64,000 bases of DNA, taken from the NCBI RefSeq assembly GCF_000411975.1, contig NZ_ASXG01000040.1:1-64000 (forward strand). Reading direction: 5' to 3'. Shown in pieces: positions 16,264 to 24,380 of this stretch. Under the pieces are notes generated by a model. The model was not told the origin of the DNA, made no database searches, and was given only the letters and a program-made list of their open reading frames with translations. The first letter of the stretch is position 1; each line of letters begins with the position of its first letter. Source of the DNA: Amycolatopsis orientalis DSM 43388. Its GTDB lineage: Bacteria; Actinomycetota; Actinomycetes; Mycobacteriales; Pseudonocardiaceae. The translations under genes and the position numbers were made by a program.

Positions 16264-17609
16264 CCAGCGTGCGTGAAGAAACCTGCGAGGTCGTGGTGGT
16301 CGGCGCCGGCATGGCCGGTCTGATGGCCGCGACCGCTTTGGCGGACCGGGACGTCGTCGTGCTCGAGGCCGCAGACCGCGCCGGCGGCCGAGTGGATTCG
16401 GTGCGCCAGGGCGATTACTGGATCAACGTCGGCACCCAGTTCACCGAGGGCACCGGTCCGCTGATCGACGCCCTGCGGCGGCACCGCGTCCCGATGGGAA
16501 CGCTCGAAGGAAAGTCGGTGGCGCTGGCGCTCGGCGGGAAGCAGGTCGACACGTCCAACCCGTTCGCCTTGATGTTCCAGTCGCGGATGAGCTTCCTGGA
16601 CCGGCTCGGGCTGGCGGCGGTGGGCACCCGGATCATCGCCAACGTCCCGTTCCTGGAAATGGACAACCGCTGGGCGAACCGGGTCCGGGCGAAGCTCGAC
16701 GCCCGGCGCGCCGACTTCGTGCTGCGCGGGGTCAAATCGGACCTCGCCCGGACGATGGTCCGCTCGTGGTCCGGGCAGTGGATGGGATGCGAGCCGGAGG
16801 AAACCGCCGCCACGCAGTTCGTCTACTCGATGGGCATCCTGCTGACCGACCCGAGCAAGGTCCCGAACCTCTCGCTGCCCGAGGGCGGAAACCAGACGCT
16901 GACCGACATCCTGAGCAAGGACCTCGGCGAACGGATCCGGCTGAACTCGCCGGTGACTTCGGTGCAACGGACCGCCGACGGCGTGGTCGTGGACTACGAC
17001 AGCGCGGACGGGCCGGTGCGCCTCAAGGCCCAGCGCGCCGTTGTCGCGGTGCCCGCCGACCTCGCGGTGCGGATCGTGCGCGATCTGCCTGCCGAATACC
17101 GCAAGGCGTTCGCCGACATCCGCTACGGCCGGTACGTCGTGGTGGGTTTCTTCACCCACGAGGAGGGACCGCAGAGCTGGGACGACTATCTGGCCGTGTC
17201 GACGCCGGAACTTTCGTTCCAGGCAGTGTTCAACCACGCTGCCGCATTGCGGCGCGGAGCCACGCGCAAACCCGGCGGTGCCTTGGCCTGCTTCGCTGGC
17301 GGAGCCGAAGCCGACAAGCTGTTCGAACTCAGCGACGAGGAGATCGTCGGTCGTTTCACCGCGGATCTTCTGAAGCTCTACCCGGAACTGAAGGGAAAGC
17401 TCGGCGAAGGAATCCTGCGCCGGCACCCGCGGGTGGTGCCGTTCTGGGCCCCCGGAGGACGGGCGTCGCTCGCAACGCTGCGCGAGAACTTCGGTCCGGT
17501 TTATCTGGCTGGGGATTACCAGCTCGATGTACCTTCTTTGGCGGATGCGGCGAATTCTGGTCAGCAGGCCGGGGAGAAGGTGCTGGCGAGTTTGCCTCCG
17601 CGGGACTGA
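16260..17609 (+). CDS. Flavin monoamine oxidase family protein
   Basis: 449 residues with N-terminal FAD site VVGAGMAGLMAA, the RAGGRV segment and a C-terminal FAD-binding YLAGDYQLDVPSLADAANSG, all typical of the MAO/polyamine-oxidase/phytoene-desaturase superfamily. The aromatic-cage positions cannot be judged here. AAGGAG lies about 10 bases before the ATG, which also overlaps the previous stop. It is the second amine-oxidising flavoprotein of the island and ends the rightward unit; it may act on the starting amine or on a different step. Confidence 0.82.
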   Translation: MTSVREETCEVVVVGAGMAGLMAATALADRDVVVLEAADRAGGRVDSVRQGDYWINVGTQFTEGTGPLIDALRRHRVPMGTLEGKSVALALGGKQVDTSNPFALMFQSRMSFLDRLGLAAVGTRIIANVPFLEMDNRWANRVRAKLDARRADFVLRGVKSDLARTMVRSWSGQWMGCEPEETAATQFVYSMGILLTDPSKVPNLSLPEGGNQTLTDILSKDLGERIRLNSPVTSVQRTADGVVVDYDSADGPVRLKAQRAVVAVPADLAVRIVRDLPAEYRKAFADIRYGRYVVVGFFTHEEGPQSWDDYLAVSTPELSFQAVFNHAAALRRGATRKPGGALACFAGGAEADKLFELSDEEIVGRFTADLLKLYPELKGKLGEGILRRHPRVVPFWAPGGRASLATLRENFGPVYLAGDYQLDVPSLADAANSGQQAGEKVLASLPPRD

Positions 17610-17915
17610 GTGCTGCCGGGGCTAAGCTGGGACGTCGATTACGCGGCCAGCTGGGCGAACTGACGGACGAACCGAGCGCGCTCGCACTCGACGTCCGGGG
17701 TACGCCCGAGGAAGGGACTCGTCTTCGGCCGCGCTCGGCGTCATCGTCGACCGGTACCTGGCCCGCTCGCACGACCGGCACTGGACGATAGCCGCACTGC
17801 TTCGTCTCGACGCGCGGCTCGGTGGGACAGCGGGGACGGCGACGCCGTTCACCGATCCCGGCAAGCTGCGGCCGCGGATCGACCGGACGCCTAGGGCCAG
17901 CCTGGGTTCCGCCGG
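17610..17915. other. Gene-free stretch, possibly decayed
   Basis: About 300 bases between the amine oxidase stop and the stop of the next leftward gene. Plus-strand frames give short protein-like pieces in two phases (around 17622-17700 and 17730-17910). This could be the remains of a frameshifted gene, but no family was recognised. Confidence 0.3.
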
Positions 17916-18371
17916 TCAAGCAAGAGTCGCGCCGATGATCCAGATGTCGTATTCCTCGGTAGTCACCCCGCACACGGCACGGCCGTCCATGGACATCGTC
18001 ACGAATTCGGGTTCGCCTGGGTAGTCCACGAGATGCCTTGCCGGAGAAAGGTTTCGACCACGGCGGACGTGCGCCCACGGCAGGCTTCCCATGCCTTCGC
18101 CCGCGACGCTGATCAGGAAATCTCCGCCTTCGCCGAAAACCCCGAATTCTTCCGCCACCGACTCCCAGCTTCGGTCGACTTCGCGTTCATGGTCGGCCGA
18201 AGCGGATTCGTGGCTCACCCGCACGGTCGGAACGGCATCTCCGCTGATCACCGGTCGCCAGGCAGCTTCCGGAGAAGGGCCGTTGAACGAATAATTCGCC
18301 GCCACTACGACAAACCCGGCGTCGCGAAGTAGAGCAGTCCGGCGCTCCTGCGCTGGAAGATGGTGTTCCAC
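17916..18371 (-). CDS. Hypothetical protein
   Basis: About 151 residues if the GTG at 18371 is used; that start avoids overlap with azlD, which ends at 18379. The N-terminal third reads like a small soluble domain, the middle has charged residues, and there is no signal peptide or helix bundle. No family was recognised. It lies 7 bases behind azlD on the same strand, so it may be co-transcribed with azlCD. Confidence 0.5.
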   Translation of the reverse strand: MEHHLPAQERRTALLRDAGFVVVAANYSFNGPSPEAAWRPVISGDAVPTVRVSHESASADHEREVDRSWESVAEEFGVFGEGGDFLISVAGEGMGSLPWAHVRRGRNLSPARHLVDYPGEPEFVTMSMDGRAVCGVTTEEYDIWIIGATLA

Positions 18372-18378
18372 CGCCGAA

Positions 18379-18708
18379 TCATACCGGGAACAGCAGGCTA
18401 GCCAGCAAAACATGCACCGCAGTACCGCCGACAATGCTCAACACCGCGTTGCGGCGCCACAGATGCAGGCCGATCGTCACGGCCAGCGCGACGGTCGGGG
18501 CCAGCGCGCTCGGGGACGTCCACGAAACGTCGCGCAGGCAATAGATCAGCAGGATCACCATCACGCCCGCCGGCATGCGCGTGCTCAGGTATTGCACGGC
18601 CCGGCTGGCGCGCAACGGGGCCAGGACGGCGAACGGGAGCGCGCGCAAACCCCACGTGACCGCGGCGGACACCGCGACCGCGGCGAGCAGGTAGGCGGGG
18701 TCAGGCAT
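18379..18708 (-). CDS. azlD: AzlD-family membrane protein (branched-chain amino acid export)
   Basis: 109 residues with four hydrophobic segments and the RALPFAVLAPLRASRAVQYLSTRMPAGV-type N-terminal half characteristic of AzlD. It is the small partner of AzlC in a two-component exporter for branched-chain or related amino acids. Its start overlaps the azlC stop by 8 bases. Confidence 0.87.
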   Translation of the reverse strand: MPDPAYLLAAVAVSAAVTWGLRALPFAVLAPLRASRAVQYLSTRMPAGVMVILLIYCLRDVSWTSPSALAPTVALAVTIGLHLWRRNAVLSIVGGTAVHVLLASLLFPV

Positions 18709-19417
18709 TGCTCACGCTCCGTTCGGCGACGACGCCGCGGACGACCAGTCCTCCGACGAACAGCAGGAAAGCCGCCAGGAGCATTTGCCCGGGGAAGAGC
18801 ACGCGGCCCAGGACGGCGCTCAGGGCGGCGAGGATCGGGGTCGGCAGGTCTCCCTTGCGATCGCGGACAGCGTCGAGCGCGAGCACGACGAACAGGGCCG
18901 TCATGGCGAAGTCCAGGCCGACGACGCTGCTGGGTATCAGGGAGCCGAGCAGTCCGCCGACCGTCGCGCCGCCGACCCAGAACAGGTGCAGGAACAGTTG
19001 CAGCCACAGGATTCGCGCACCGCTCCATTCCCGGGCGGCGTCCGTTGTGGACAGTGCGTAGGCCTCGTCGGTGAGGGCGAAGGTGCTGTACGCACGGGCG
19101 CCGCGGCCGCGCACGCGGTGCAGCGGGAAGGACAGGGCGTAGAACACGTGGCGGACGTTGACCAGGAACGCCGAGAGCCCGATCGACGCCAGCGGAGCCG
19201 CCGCCGCGGCCAGGCCGATGAGCAGGAACTCGAACGAGCCCGCGTAGATGAACGTGGTGAAGATCGTCGCCCACCACCAGGACAGTCCCGAATGCGTGAG
19301 GAACGCGCCGAACGCGAGCCCGAGCGGGACCAGGCCGATCCCGACGGACCCGCAGTCCTTCAGTGCGGCCAGCGCGGGCGAGCGATCACGAACAGCCAGG
19401 TCGGACACGGTTTCCAC
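18701..19417 (-). CDS. azlC: AzlC-family amino acid permease
   Basis: 238 residues with the family pattern GLVPLGLAFGAFLTHSGLSWWWA, FIYAGSFEFL and RHVFYALSF, and about seven hydrophobic helices. With AzlD it forms an inner-membrane exporter. It is divergent from the Lrp/AsnC regulator, and only 63 bases lie between the two starts. That is the usual arrangement for amino-acid-responsive control. Confidence 0.88.
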   Translation of the reverse strand: METVSDLAVRDRSPALAALKDCGSVGIGLVPLGLAFGAFLTHSGLSWWWATIFTTFIYAGSFEFLLIGLAAAAAPLASIGLSAFLVNVRHVFYALSFPLHRVRGRGARAYSTFALTDEAYALSTTDAAREWSGARILWLQLFLHLFWVGGATVGGLLGSLIPSSVVGLDFAMTALFVVLALDAVRDRKGDLPTPILAALSAVLGRVLFPGQMLLAAFLLFVGGLVVRGVVAERSVSNA

Positions 19418-19480
19418 GCTTGGAACACTACGTCAGCCCTCGGCTAATTTGGTGTCCGATCATGGCGGTAGAATGCCCTC

Positions 19481-19939
19481 GTGGGCAATGTAGTCAAGCT
19501 GGATGCGCTCGATCGGGAAATTTTGTTTCACCTCCGCCAGGACGGCAGGCTGACCAACGTCGAACTCGCCAAGCGGGTCGGGCTCACCCCTCCCCCGTGC
19601 CTGCGCCGGGTCAAGCGGCTCGAGGACGCGGGCGTGATCGCCGGCTACCGCGCGGTGATCGACCCCGAGACCGTCGGCCGGGGGCTGGAGGCGCTGATCG
19701 ACCTCGAGGTCTACGCGACCGACCGGGCGACCATCGAGGCGCTCGAGGACACCATCGCGTCCTACGAGGAAGTCATCGAGTTCCGGCGGCTCTTCGGCCG
19801 CCCCGACTACTTCATCCGCGTGGCGGTCGCCGACCACGCCGCGTACGAGGAGTTCCAGACGCGCAAGCTGTCCGGTCTGCCCGGCGTCTTGCGGGTGACG
19901 TCGCACCTGACGATGAAGAAGATCAAAGGCGACGCCTGA
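19481..19939 (+). CDS. Lrp/AsnC-family transcriptional regulator
   Basis: 152 residues. The N-terminal winged helix (LDALDREILFHLRQDGRLTNVELAKRVGL) is followed by an RAM domain containing the GRPDYFIRVAV segment. It begins with GTG at 19481. The divergent azlCD pair is the likely target, with an amino acid as effector. A strong hairpin follows the stop. Confidence 0.9.
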   Translation: MGNVVKLDALDREILFHLRQDGRLTNVELAKRVGLTPPPCLRRVKRLEDAGVIAGYRAVIDPETVGRGLEALIDLEVYATDRATIEALEDTIASYEEVIEFRRLFGRPDYFIRVAVADHAAYEEFQTRKLSGLPGVLRVTSHLTMKKIKGDA

Positions 19940-19963
19940 GGACGTCCCGCTGAACTCCCCGGA

Positions 19964-19993
19964 GTCGGGTTGGGCGTCGAGGCCCAACCCGAC
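19964..19993. terminator. Bidirectional hairpin terminator
   Basis: A 12-bp perfect stem (19964-19975 with 19982-19993) around a 6-base loop lies between the convergent lrp-type gene and the quinone oxidoreductase, so it can serve both. Confidence 0.75.
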
Positions 19994-20009
19994 GTTCCGG
20001 CCAGGAGGA

Positions 20010-20951
20010 TCAGTCCATCCGCAGCACGATCTTGCCGAGCTTTCCCGGCGAACCCAGCCGGACATAGGCCTCAGTCGCCTGCTCCAGCGGATAAACGCGG
20101 TCCACCGGAACGGTGAGCCGACCGGCCGCGAGCGCGCCGAGGAGCCCTTCCCGCACGCGGGTCGCGAGGGCCGCCTTCTCGACGGTGCTGCGGGCCCGGA
20201 TGGTCGACCCGAGCACCCGGCCGCGGGCCCGCATCAAGTCGAACAGCCGCAGCGACGTCTCCTCTCCGGCGCCGACTCCGATGACCAGGATCCGGCCGTA
20301 CGGCTTGAGCCACCGCACGCGGCGCAGGCAGTCCTCGCCGCCGACCAATTCGACGACGATGTCGTACGGGCCGTTGTCCTCTTCCTGGTCCGGGGTCACG
20401 ACTGTCGCATCCGGCACCAACGCCTGCACAGCGGCGTGCGATTCCGGACGGCGCACGCTCGCGACGACGTCCGCCCCGGCGAGGCTGGCGACCTGGAGCA
20501 TCGCGGTGCCGACACCCCCGGCAGCGCCGGTGACCAGCACCCGGTCGCCGGGGCGGACGTCGGCCTGGTCGACCAGACCGTCCCAGGCAGTGCTGAACGC
20601 TTCGGGAAAACCGGCGGCGTGGATGTCGTCGACCGAGTCCGGGATCGGCAGCAAGAGGCTCGCCGGAACCGCGAGGCGTTCGGCGTGCGCGCCGCCGCCG
20701 ACCACGGCCATGACCCGGTCCCCGGCGGCCCACGTGCTCGCGCCCGGTTGTTCGACTACCCCGGCGATCTCCAGCCCCGGGATGTCGTCCGGCCAGCCGG
20801 GAGGTGCCGGGTAAGTGCCCCGGGCCTGTTGCAAGTCAGCCGCGTTCAATCCGGCCGCGCGGATCCGGACCACTACCTGGTCGCCGTCCGCAGTCGGGTC
20901 GGGCGCATCGCCGAGTTCGAAGCCGCCGTCCCTGATTTTCACCGCATGCAT
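20010..20951 (-). CDS. NADPH:quinone oxidoreductase-type MDR protein
   Basis: 313 residues starting at ATG 20951. Zinc ligands are absent, as in quinone reductases of the medium-chain superfamily. The NADPH Rossmann motif is TGAAGGVGTAMLQVA near residue 145. It probably reduces quinones or reactive enones with NADPH. A longer upstream frame (to 21068) is less likely because conserved sequence begins at MHAVKIRDGG. Confidence 0.87.
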   Translation of the reverse strand: MHAVKIRDGGFELGDAPDPTADGDQVVVRIRAAGLNAADLQQARGTYPAPPGWPDDIPGLEIAGVVEQPGASTWAAGDRVMAVVGGGAHAERLAVPASLLLPIPDSVDDIHAAGFPEAFSTAWDGLVDQADVRPGDRVLVTGAAGGVGTAMLQVASLAGADVVASVRRPESHAAVQALVPDATVVTPDQEEDNGPYDIVVELVGGEDCLRRVRWLKPYGRILVIGVGAGEETSLRLFDLMRARGRVLGSTIRARSTVEKAALATRVREGLLGALAAGRLTVPVDRVYPLEQATEAYVRLGSPGKLGKIVLRMD

Positions 20952-21111
20952 GTGCTTCAGCTTCGCAGATGTGGCAGCTGCCGACTGGCTGAGTGGCGGT
21001 CTGTCCACGAGCTCAGCTGGCGGCTCCGCACGACTCCCCTTACGAACAGTGCGCGCGGCCGGAGCCACTGCGGAATTCCTTGCGCAGGGCGAGAAACTCC
21101 GCCGTCCCGGG

Positions 21112-21573
21112 TCAGGCTTGCCGGTCCATCGACCCCCAGTCCGCCGGGGCCTCCTGTGCCACCAGTTGCCGTGCTTCGTGCATCACCGCGTCTTCGATCC
21201 ACGCCAGCGGTTCCGCGTCCACGATCAACGGCTCGTTATCCGGACCTCGCGCGATCTCCCGGCCCCGCAACAGCCACGGACGCACACCGGGGCCGCCGCG
21301 TTCGCGCAGGTGTTGGTAGTCGTGCAGGCGGCGCGCCAGCCACAGCCGGAGCGAGCGGCCGCGCCACCACGGCTGCCGGGCCAGCGAGTTCGCCGACAGG
21401 CCGGGCAGCAGCATCCCGGTGAGGCCGTCGCGGCTTTCCTCGCCGGAGCTCAGGTCCGCGTCCGGGCCGAGCGACCATCGCACGTACAGGTCGTCCTCGC
21501 CGGCCTGGCGGAACGCCGAGACCAGTTCCTCCAGGTCGTGCACGACGGGCAGCCGGTTGTCCCATTCCGTCAT
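21112..21573 (-). CDS. Conserved actinobacterial protein of unknown function
   Basis: 153 residues, soluble, with a patterned N-terminus (DLEELVSAFRQAGEDDLYVRWSLGPDAD) and conserved tryptophans (PWWRGRSLRLWLARRL). It resembles an uncharacterised actinobacterial family (possibly DUF6098) whose members often lie near stress genes; the family name is from memory. A GATT-N16-GGGTAA promoter (21584-21609) is just upstream, pointing to SigB/F-type control. Confidence 0.75.
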   Translation of the reverse strand: MTEWDNRLPVVHDLEELVSAFRQAGEDDLYVRWSLGPDADLSSGEESRDGLTGMLLPGLSANSLARQPWWRGRSLRLWLARRLHDYQHLRERGGPGVRPWLLRGREIARGPDNEPLIVDAEPLAWIEDAVMHEARQLVAQEAPADWGSMDRQA

Positions 21574-21583
21574 GGGCCTGGGA

Positions 21584-21609
21584 TTACCCCACGTCCGCTC
21601 GCGGCAATC
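21584..21609 (-). promoter_or_regulatory. SigB/F-type promoter (GATT-N16-GGGTAA)
   Basis: The minus strand reads GATT (21609-21606), 16 bases, then GGGTAA (21589-21584), 10 bases before the ATG at 21573. The -35 differs from GTTT at one base. Confidence 0.5.
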
Positions 21610-23076
21610 TCAGCGGGCGACGACCCGCACGCTGCGCAGCAACGGGTCCACCGGGTCGGGCAGGAACATGCCTGCTTCCACGCCGCTGCGCAGGTAGTCG
21701 AGCATCGGGCGGGTCAGCACTTCGCCGGGCAGCACGGCCGGGGCGCCCGGCGGGTACGGGCTCATCGTTTCGGCGGCGATCCGTCCGGCGGCCTTCTCGA
21801 CCGGGACCTGTTCGGCCGGGCCGAAGAACGCGTCGCGCGGCAGCATCGCCTGGTCCGGTTCCAGGTCCTCGGGCGAGGGAAGGTCCACCGGTTTGGCGCG
21901 CGGCAGTTCGCCGGCGCGGCCGGAAAGTGCCCGCAGCGCCTCGACCAGCCGGGCGGCGGTGCTCTCGTCGTCGCCGACGGTCAGCTGGGCGGCGATCCGG
22001 CGATGGTCCGACAGCCCGGCGTCGACGCGCTGGTGTTCCCGCAGCCAGTGGTTCGCGTCGTAGCCCGAGCAGCCGAGCTCCGACACGTCGATCAGCAGTT
22101 TCAGCGGGTCCCGGTCGTCCGCCCGGCCGGGGCCGAGGAGTTCGGCGTCTCCCAGCACGGCGATCCCGGGGATCCCGGCCAGCCGCTCGCGGGTGTCCGC
22201 GGCCAGCCGGAGCACTTCGTCGAGCAGTGCTTTGCCGTGCTCGACCATTTGCCGGCGCCAGCCGTCGAGCCCGGCGTAGATCAGCGACGACGGGCTGGTC
22301 GTGTCGAGCAGATCGGCTCGCATGGCGAGGACGTCGGCGTCCACCAGGTCGCCTCGCAGGTGGTAGACCGAGCCCTGTTCCAGGCCCGCGCCCATCTTGT
22401 GCACGCTCGTCACGCACAGGTCGGCGCCCGCGTCCATCGCCCAGGCCGGCAGGTCCGGGTGGAAGGGGAAGTGCGCGCCCCAGGCCTCGTCGACGATCAG
22501 CGGCACTCCGCGCTCGTGACAGACCCGCGCGACGCCGCGGATGTCCGCACAGGACCCGTAATCGGTCGGCGTGATGAGCAGCATTCCCTTCGCCGCCGGG
22601 TGTTCCGCGAAGGCCGCCTCGGTTTCGTCCGGGCCGGGCGGATGCGCGAAGTGCCCGGTCCGGTCCCAGCGCGGGGGAACCCATACCGGCCGGATGCCGC
22701 TGAGGACGAGCCCGGCCACCACGGATTTGTGCGCGTTGCGGGAAATCAGCAGCTCTTCGCCGGGTCCGGCGGCCGACAGCATCGCCGATTTGACCGACAG
22801 CGAGCTGCCGCAGGTGGAGAAGAACGCGCGGTCCGCGTGCACCGCGTCCGCCATCAGGTCCTCGGCCTTGGCCAGCACGCCCCGGTTGAGCGCCCGGTCG
22901 TCCAGGCCGTTCATCAGGATGATGTCCGAGGCGAACACGTCCCGGCCGACGATCTCGGCCAGTCTCGGGTCCGCGCCGCGGCCCTGTTTGTGTCCGGGCG
23001 GCAGGAACGACACGTGTCCGGACGCGCGGAACCGCCGGATCGCTTCGAGCACTGGTGCGCGGGAATGATCGGCCAC
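21610..23076 (-). CDS. PLP-dependent Orn/Lys/Arg decarboxylase-family enzyme
   Basis: 488 residues of aminotransferase fold type I, group III decarboxylase type. Visible motifs are FLPPGHKQGRG, STCGSSLSVK, VDEAWGAHFPFH (cofactor Asp) and the Schiff-base lysine in TSVHKMGAGLEQGS. Members decarboxylate ornithine, lysine or arginine, often for acid resistance or polyamine synthesis; the substrate here is unclear. The GTG at 23076 is preferred although no ribosome site precedes it, because a SigB/F-type -10 lies only 9 bases upstream, which implies a leaderless transcript. The frame is open to 23178 but would overlap the divergent gene. Confidence 0.82.
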   Translation of the reverse strand: MADHSRAPVLEAIRRFRASGHVSFLPPGHKQGRGADPRLAEIVGRDVFASDIILMNGLDDRALNRGVLAKAEDLMADAVHADRAFFSTCGSSLSVKSAMLSAAGPGEELLISRNAHKSVVAGLVLSGIRPVWVPPRWDRTGHFAHPPGPDETEAAFAEHPAAKGMLLITPTDYGSCADIRGVARVCHERGVPLIVDEAWGAHFPFHPDLPAWAMDAGADLCVTSVHKMGAGLEQGSVYHLRGDLVDADVLAMRADLLDTTSPSSLIYAGLDGWRRQMVEHGKALLDEVLRLAADTRERLAGIPGIAVLGDAELLGPGRADDRDPLKLLIDVSELGCSGYDANHWLREHQRVDAGLSDHRRIAAQLTVGDDESTAARLVEALRALSGRAGELPRAKPVDLPSPEDLEPDQAMLPRDAFFGPAEQVPVEKAAGRIAAETMSPYPPGAPAVLPGEVLTRPMLDYLRSGVEAGMFLPDPVDPLLRSVRVVAR

Positions 23077-23085
23077 CCGCCTCGC

Positions 23086-23110
23086 GTACCCGGTCCGGCC
23101 GACCTCAAAC
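23086..23110 (-). promoter_or_regulatory. SigB/F-type promoter for the decarboxylase
   Basis: On the minus strand GTTT (23110-23107), 15 bases, then GGGTAC (23091-23086). The predicted transcription start falls at or next to the GTG codon at 23076. Confidence 0.6.
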
Positions 23111-23117
23111 CCGCCCC

Positions 23118-23142
23118 GTTTCAGGGGCCCCCGAAAGGGTAA
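23118..23142 (+). promoter_or_regulatory. SigB/F-type promoter for the 57-residue gene
   Basis: GTTT (23118-23121), 15 bases, then GGGTAA (23137-23142), 34 bases upstream of the ATG at 23177. It is back to back with the decarboxylase promoter. Confidence 0.6.
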
Positions 23143-23176
23143 TCCGAGGTGGTCTTCGCCCGGAGACGGAGGAATC

Positions 23177-23350
23177 ATGACTCAGATGACACACGAACCG
23201 CAGCCGGCCGGCGGCTCCCTCGCGGCGCCGCGGCGCACCTGGATCGGCGACCACGACCCGACGGACCAGAACTGGCAGGAGGTCGGCGACGAGATCGAGG
23301 TGATCGCCCAGCGGGCCGGCCGGGCGTGGCAGCAGCCGGAAACCGACTGA
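23177..23350 (+). CDS. Small hypothetical protein (57 residues)
   Basis: Starts at ATG 23177 after a perfect GGAGG at 23168-23172. The product is acidic and soluble, with the core RRTWIGDHDPTDQNWQEVGDEIEVIAQ and tryptophans near both ends. It has no membrane segment or recognised domain. Its own SigB/F-type promoter at 23118 and strong ribosome site make it a credible stress gene despite its length. Confidence 0.65.
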   Translation: MTQMTHEPQPAGGSLAAPRRTWIGDHDPTDQNWQEVGDEIEVIAQRAGRAWQQPETD

Positions 23351-23745
23351 ACGAACCCCGGAAACGGCGACGGCGAGAAGGAGGACCGGGCAGGCAGGAG
23401 TGCCTGTACGTCTTCCGGCTTTCGCCGTCGTCGACTTGTGCGGGCTCCCGGCCGACGGGGCGCCATCGGCGTCGAACCGCCGCGGACCGGCCGGACGGAG
23501 TTGCCCGCCGAATGGCCTGGCTCGTCGGGTTATTCGGCGGGGAGGCCGATCGCGCACGTTCGCCGTCGCGGTGATGCGCACCTGGGACGACAGACGTCGC
23601 TGCCGCCACTGGGGCGGTGAAGAATGCGCTTGCCGCCGCCCGCGAACCAGCCTGCCTCAGTCCTTTGTGGACTCGACGCTGCCCTGCTCGGTTCTCCCCG
23701 GCCGGACGCGAGGACCCGCTCCCCCGCGTCCGGCCCGGACGCCGG
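23351..23745. other. Gene-free stretch
   Basis: About 395 bases between the small gene and the hemerythrin stop. Open frames are present in several phases but lack ribosome sites and recognisable domains; one could encode a 20-residue peptide from 23512. Nothing can be supported here. Confidence 0.35.
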
Positions 23746-24225
23746 TCAGGCCTTGGCGCTCTGCAGTTTCAGCGGATTCTTCGGCGCGTCCGGCCGCGCG
23801 TCGAGCATCCGCTGCCCGAGTTCCCGGAGCTGTTTGCGCCCCATCGCCGAGCGGACCTCCGGGAACCAGTCGTCCTCTTCTTCCTCGACGTGATGGCGGA
23901 CGTTTTCGGTCAGCACGGTCACCTTCGCGTCGAAGGTTTCGTCCTCCGGATTCAGGTCGAGCAGCTCCGAAAGCATCCACACCACGACGTGGTGCTCCTC
24001 GACGCTTTCCAGGACGTGGTCTTTGGTTTCCGGCACCGCTTCCCTGGCCGCCGGGTAGAAGATCTCTTCCTCGATATAGGCGTGAACGGTCAGCTCTTCG
24101 ATGATCGAGTCGACGATCCGGCGCTTTTTCCGGTAGGCCTTGTCGCCCGCCTTTTCGAACTCTTTGAACAGTTTCTCCACCGTCTTGTGGTCGTTCTTGA
24201 GCAGCACGATCGCATCGGTCGACAT
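23746..24225 (-). CDS. Hemerythrin HHE domain protein
   Basis: 159 residues with the di-iron ligand pattern spread over four helices: NDHKTVEKLF, HAYIEEEIFYP, EEHHVVVWMLSEL and NVRHHVEEEEDDWFPE. Such proteins bind O2, NO or peroxide, or store iron, in actinobacteria under stress. The ATG at 24225 is used instead of one four codons earlier because it matches the family start. A GTTT-N15-GGGTAA promoter lies upstream, divergent from that of the YbdK-type gene. Confidence 0.9.
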   Translation of the reverse strand: MSTDAIVLLKNDHKTVEKLFKEFEKAGDKAYRKKRRIVDSIIEELTVHAYIEEEIFYPAAREAVPETKDHVLESVEEHHVVVWMLSELLDLNPEDETFDAKVTVLTENVRHHVEEEEDDWFPEVRSAMGRKQLRELGQRMLDARPDAPKNPLKLQSAKA

Positions 24226-24297
24226 CGGCGTCCTCACAGTGCGGTCCGGGCGCGGGCAGCGCGGGATCGCCCCGCCCGCCGTTTCTCGCCCGGCGGA

Positions 24298-24322
24298 TTA
24301 CCCGTTTTCCGGGCGGGAAAAC
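24298..24322 (-). promoter_or_regulatory. SigB/F-type promoter for the hemerythrin gene
   Basis: On the minus strand GTTT (24322-24319), 15 bases, then GGGTAA (24303-24298). The leader to the ATG is about 65 bases. Confidence 0.6.
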
Positions 24323-24325
24323 GTC

Positions 24326-24351
24326 GTTTGCCCGCGAAGCCGCGCGGGTAC
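24326..24351 (+). promoter_or_regulatory. SigB/F-type promoter for the YbdK-type gene
   Basis: GTTT (24326-24329), 16 bases, then GGGTAC (24346-24351), 29 bases before the GTG start at 24381. Confidence 0.62.
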
Positions 24352-24380
24352 TCCGTCGCCCCGACCCCAGGAGAACAGCG

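Noticed and set aside
17622-17915. Possible pseudogene between the amine oxidase and the next leftward gene
   Set aside because: Protein-like pieces occur in two phases, but no family could be recognised, so it is listed only as a possibly decayed stretch.
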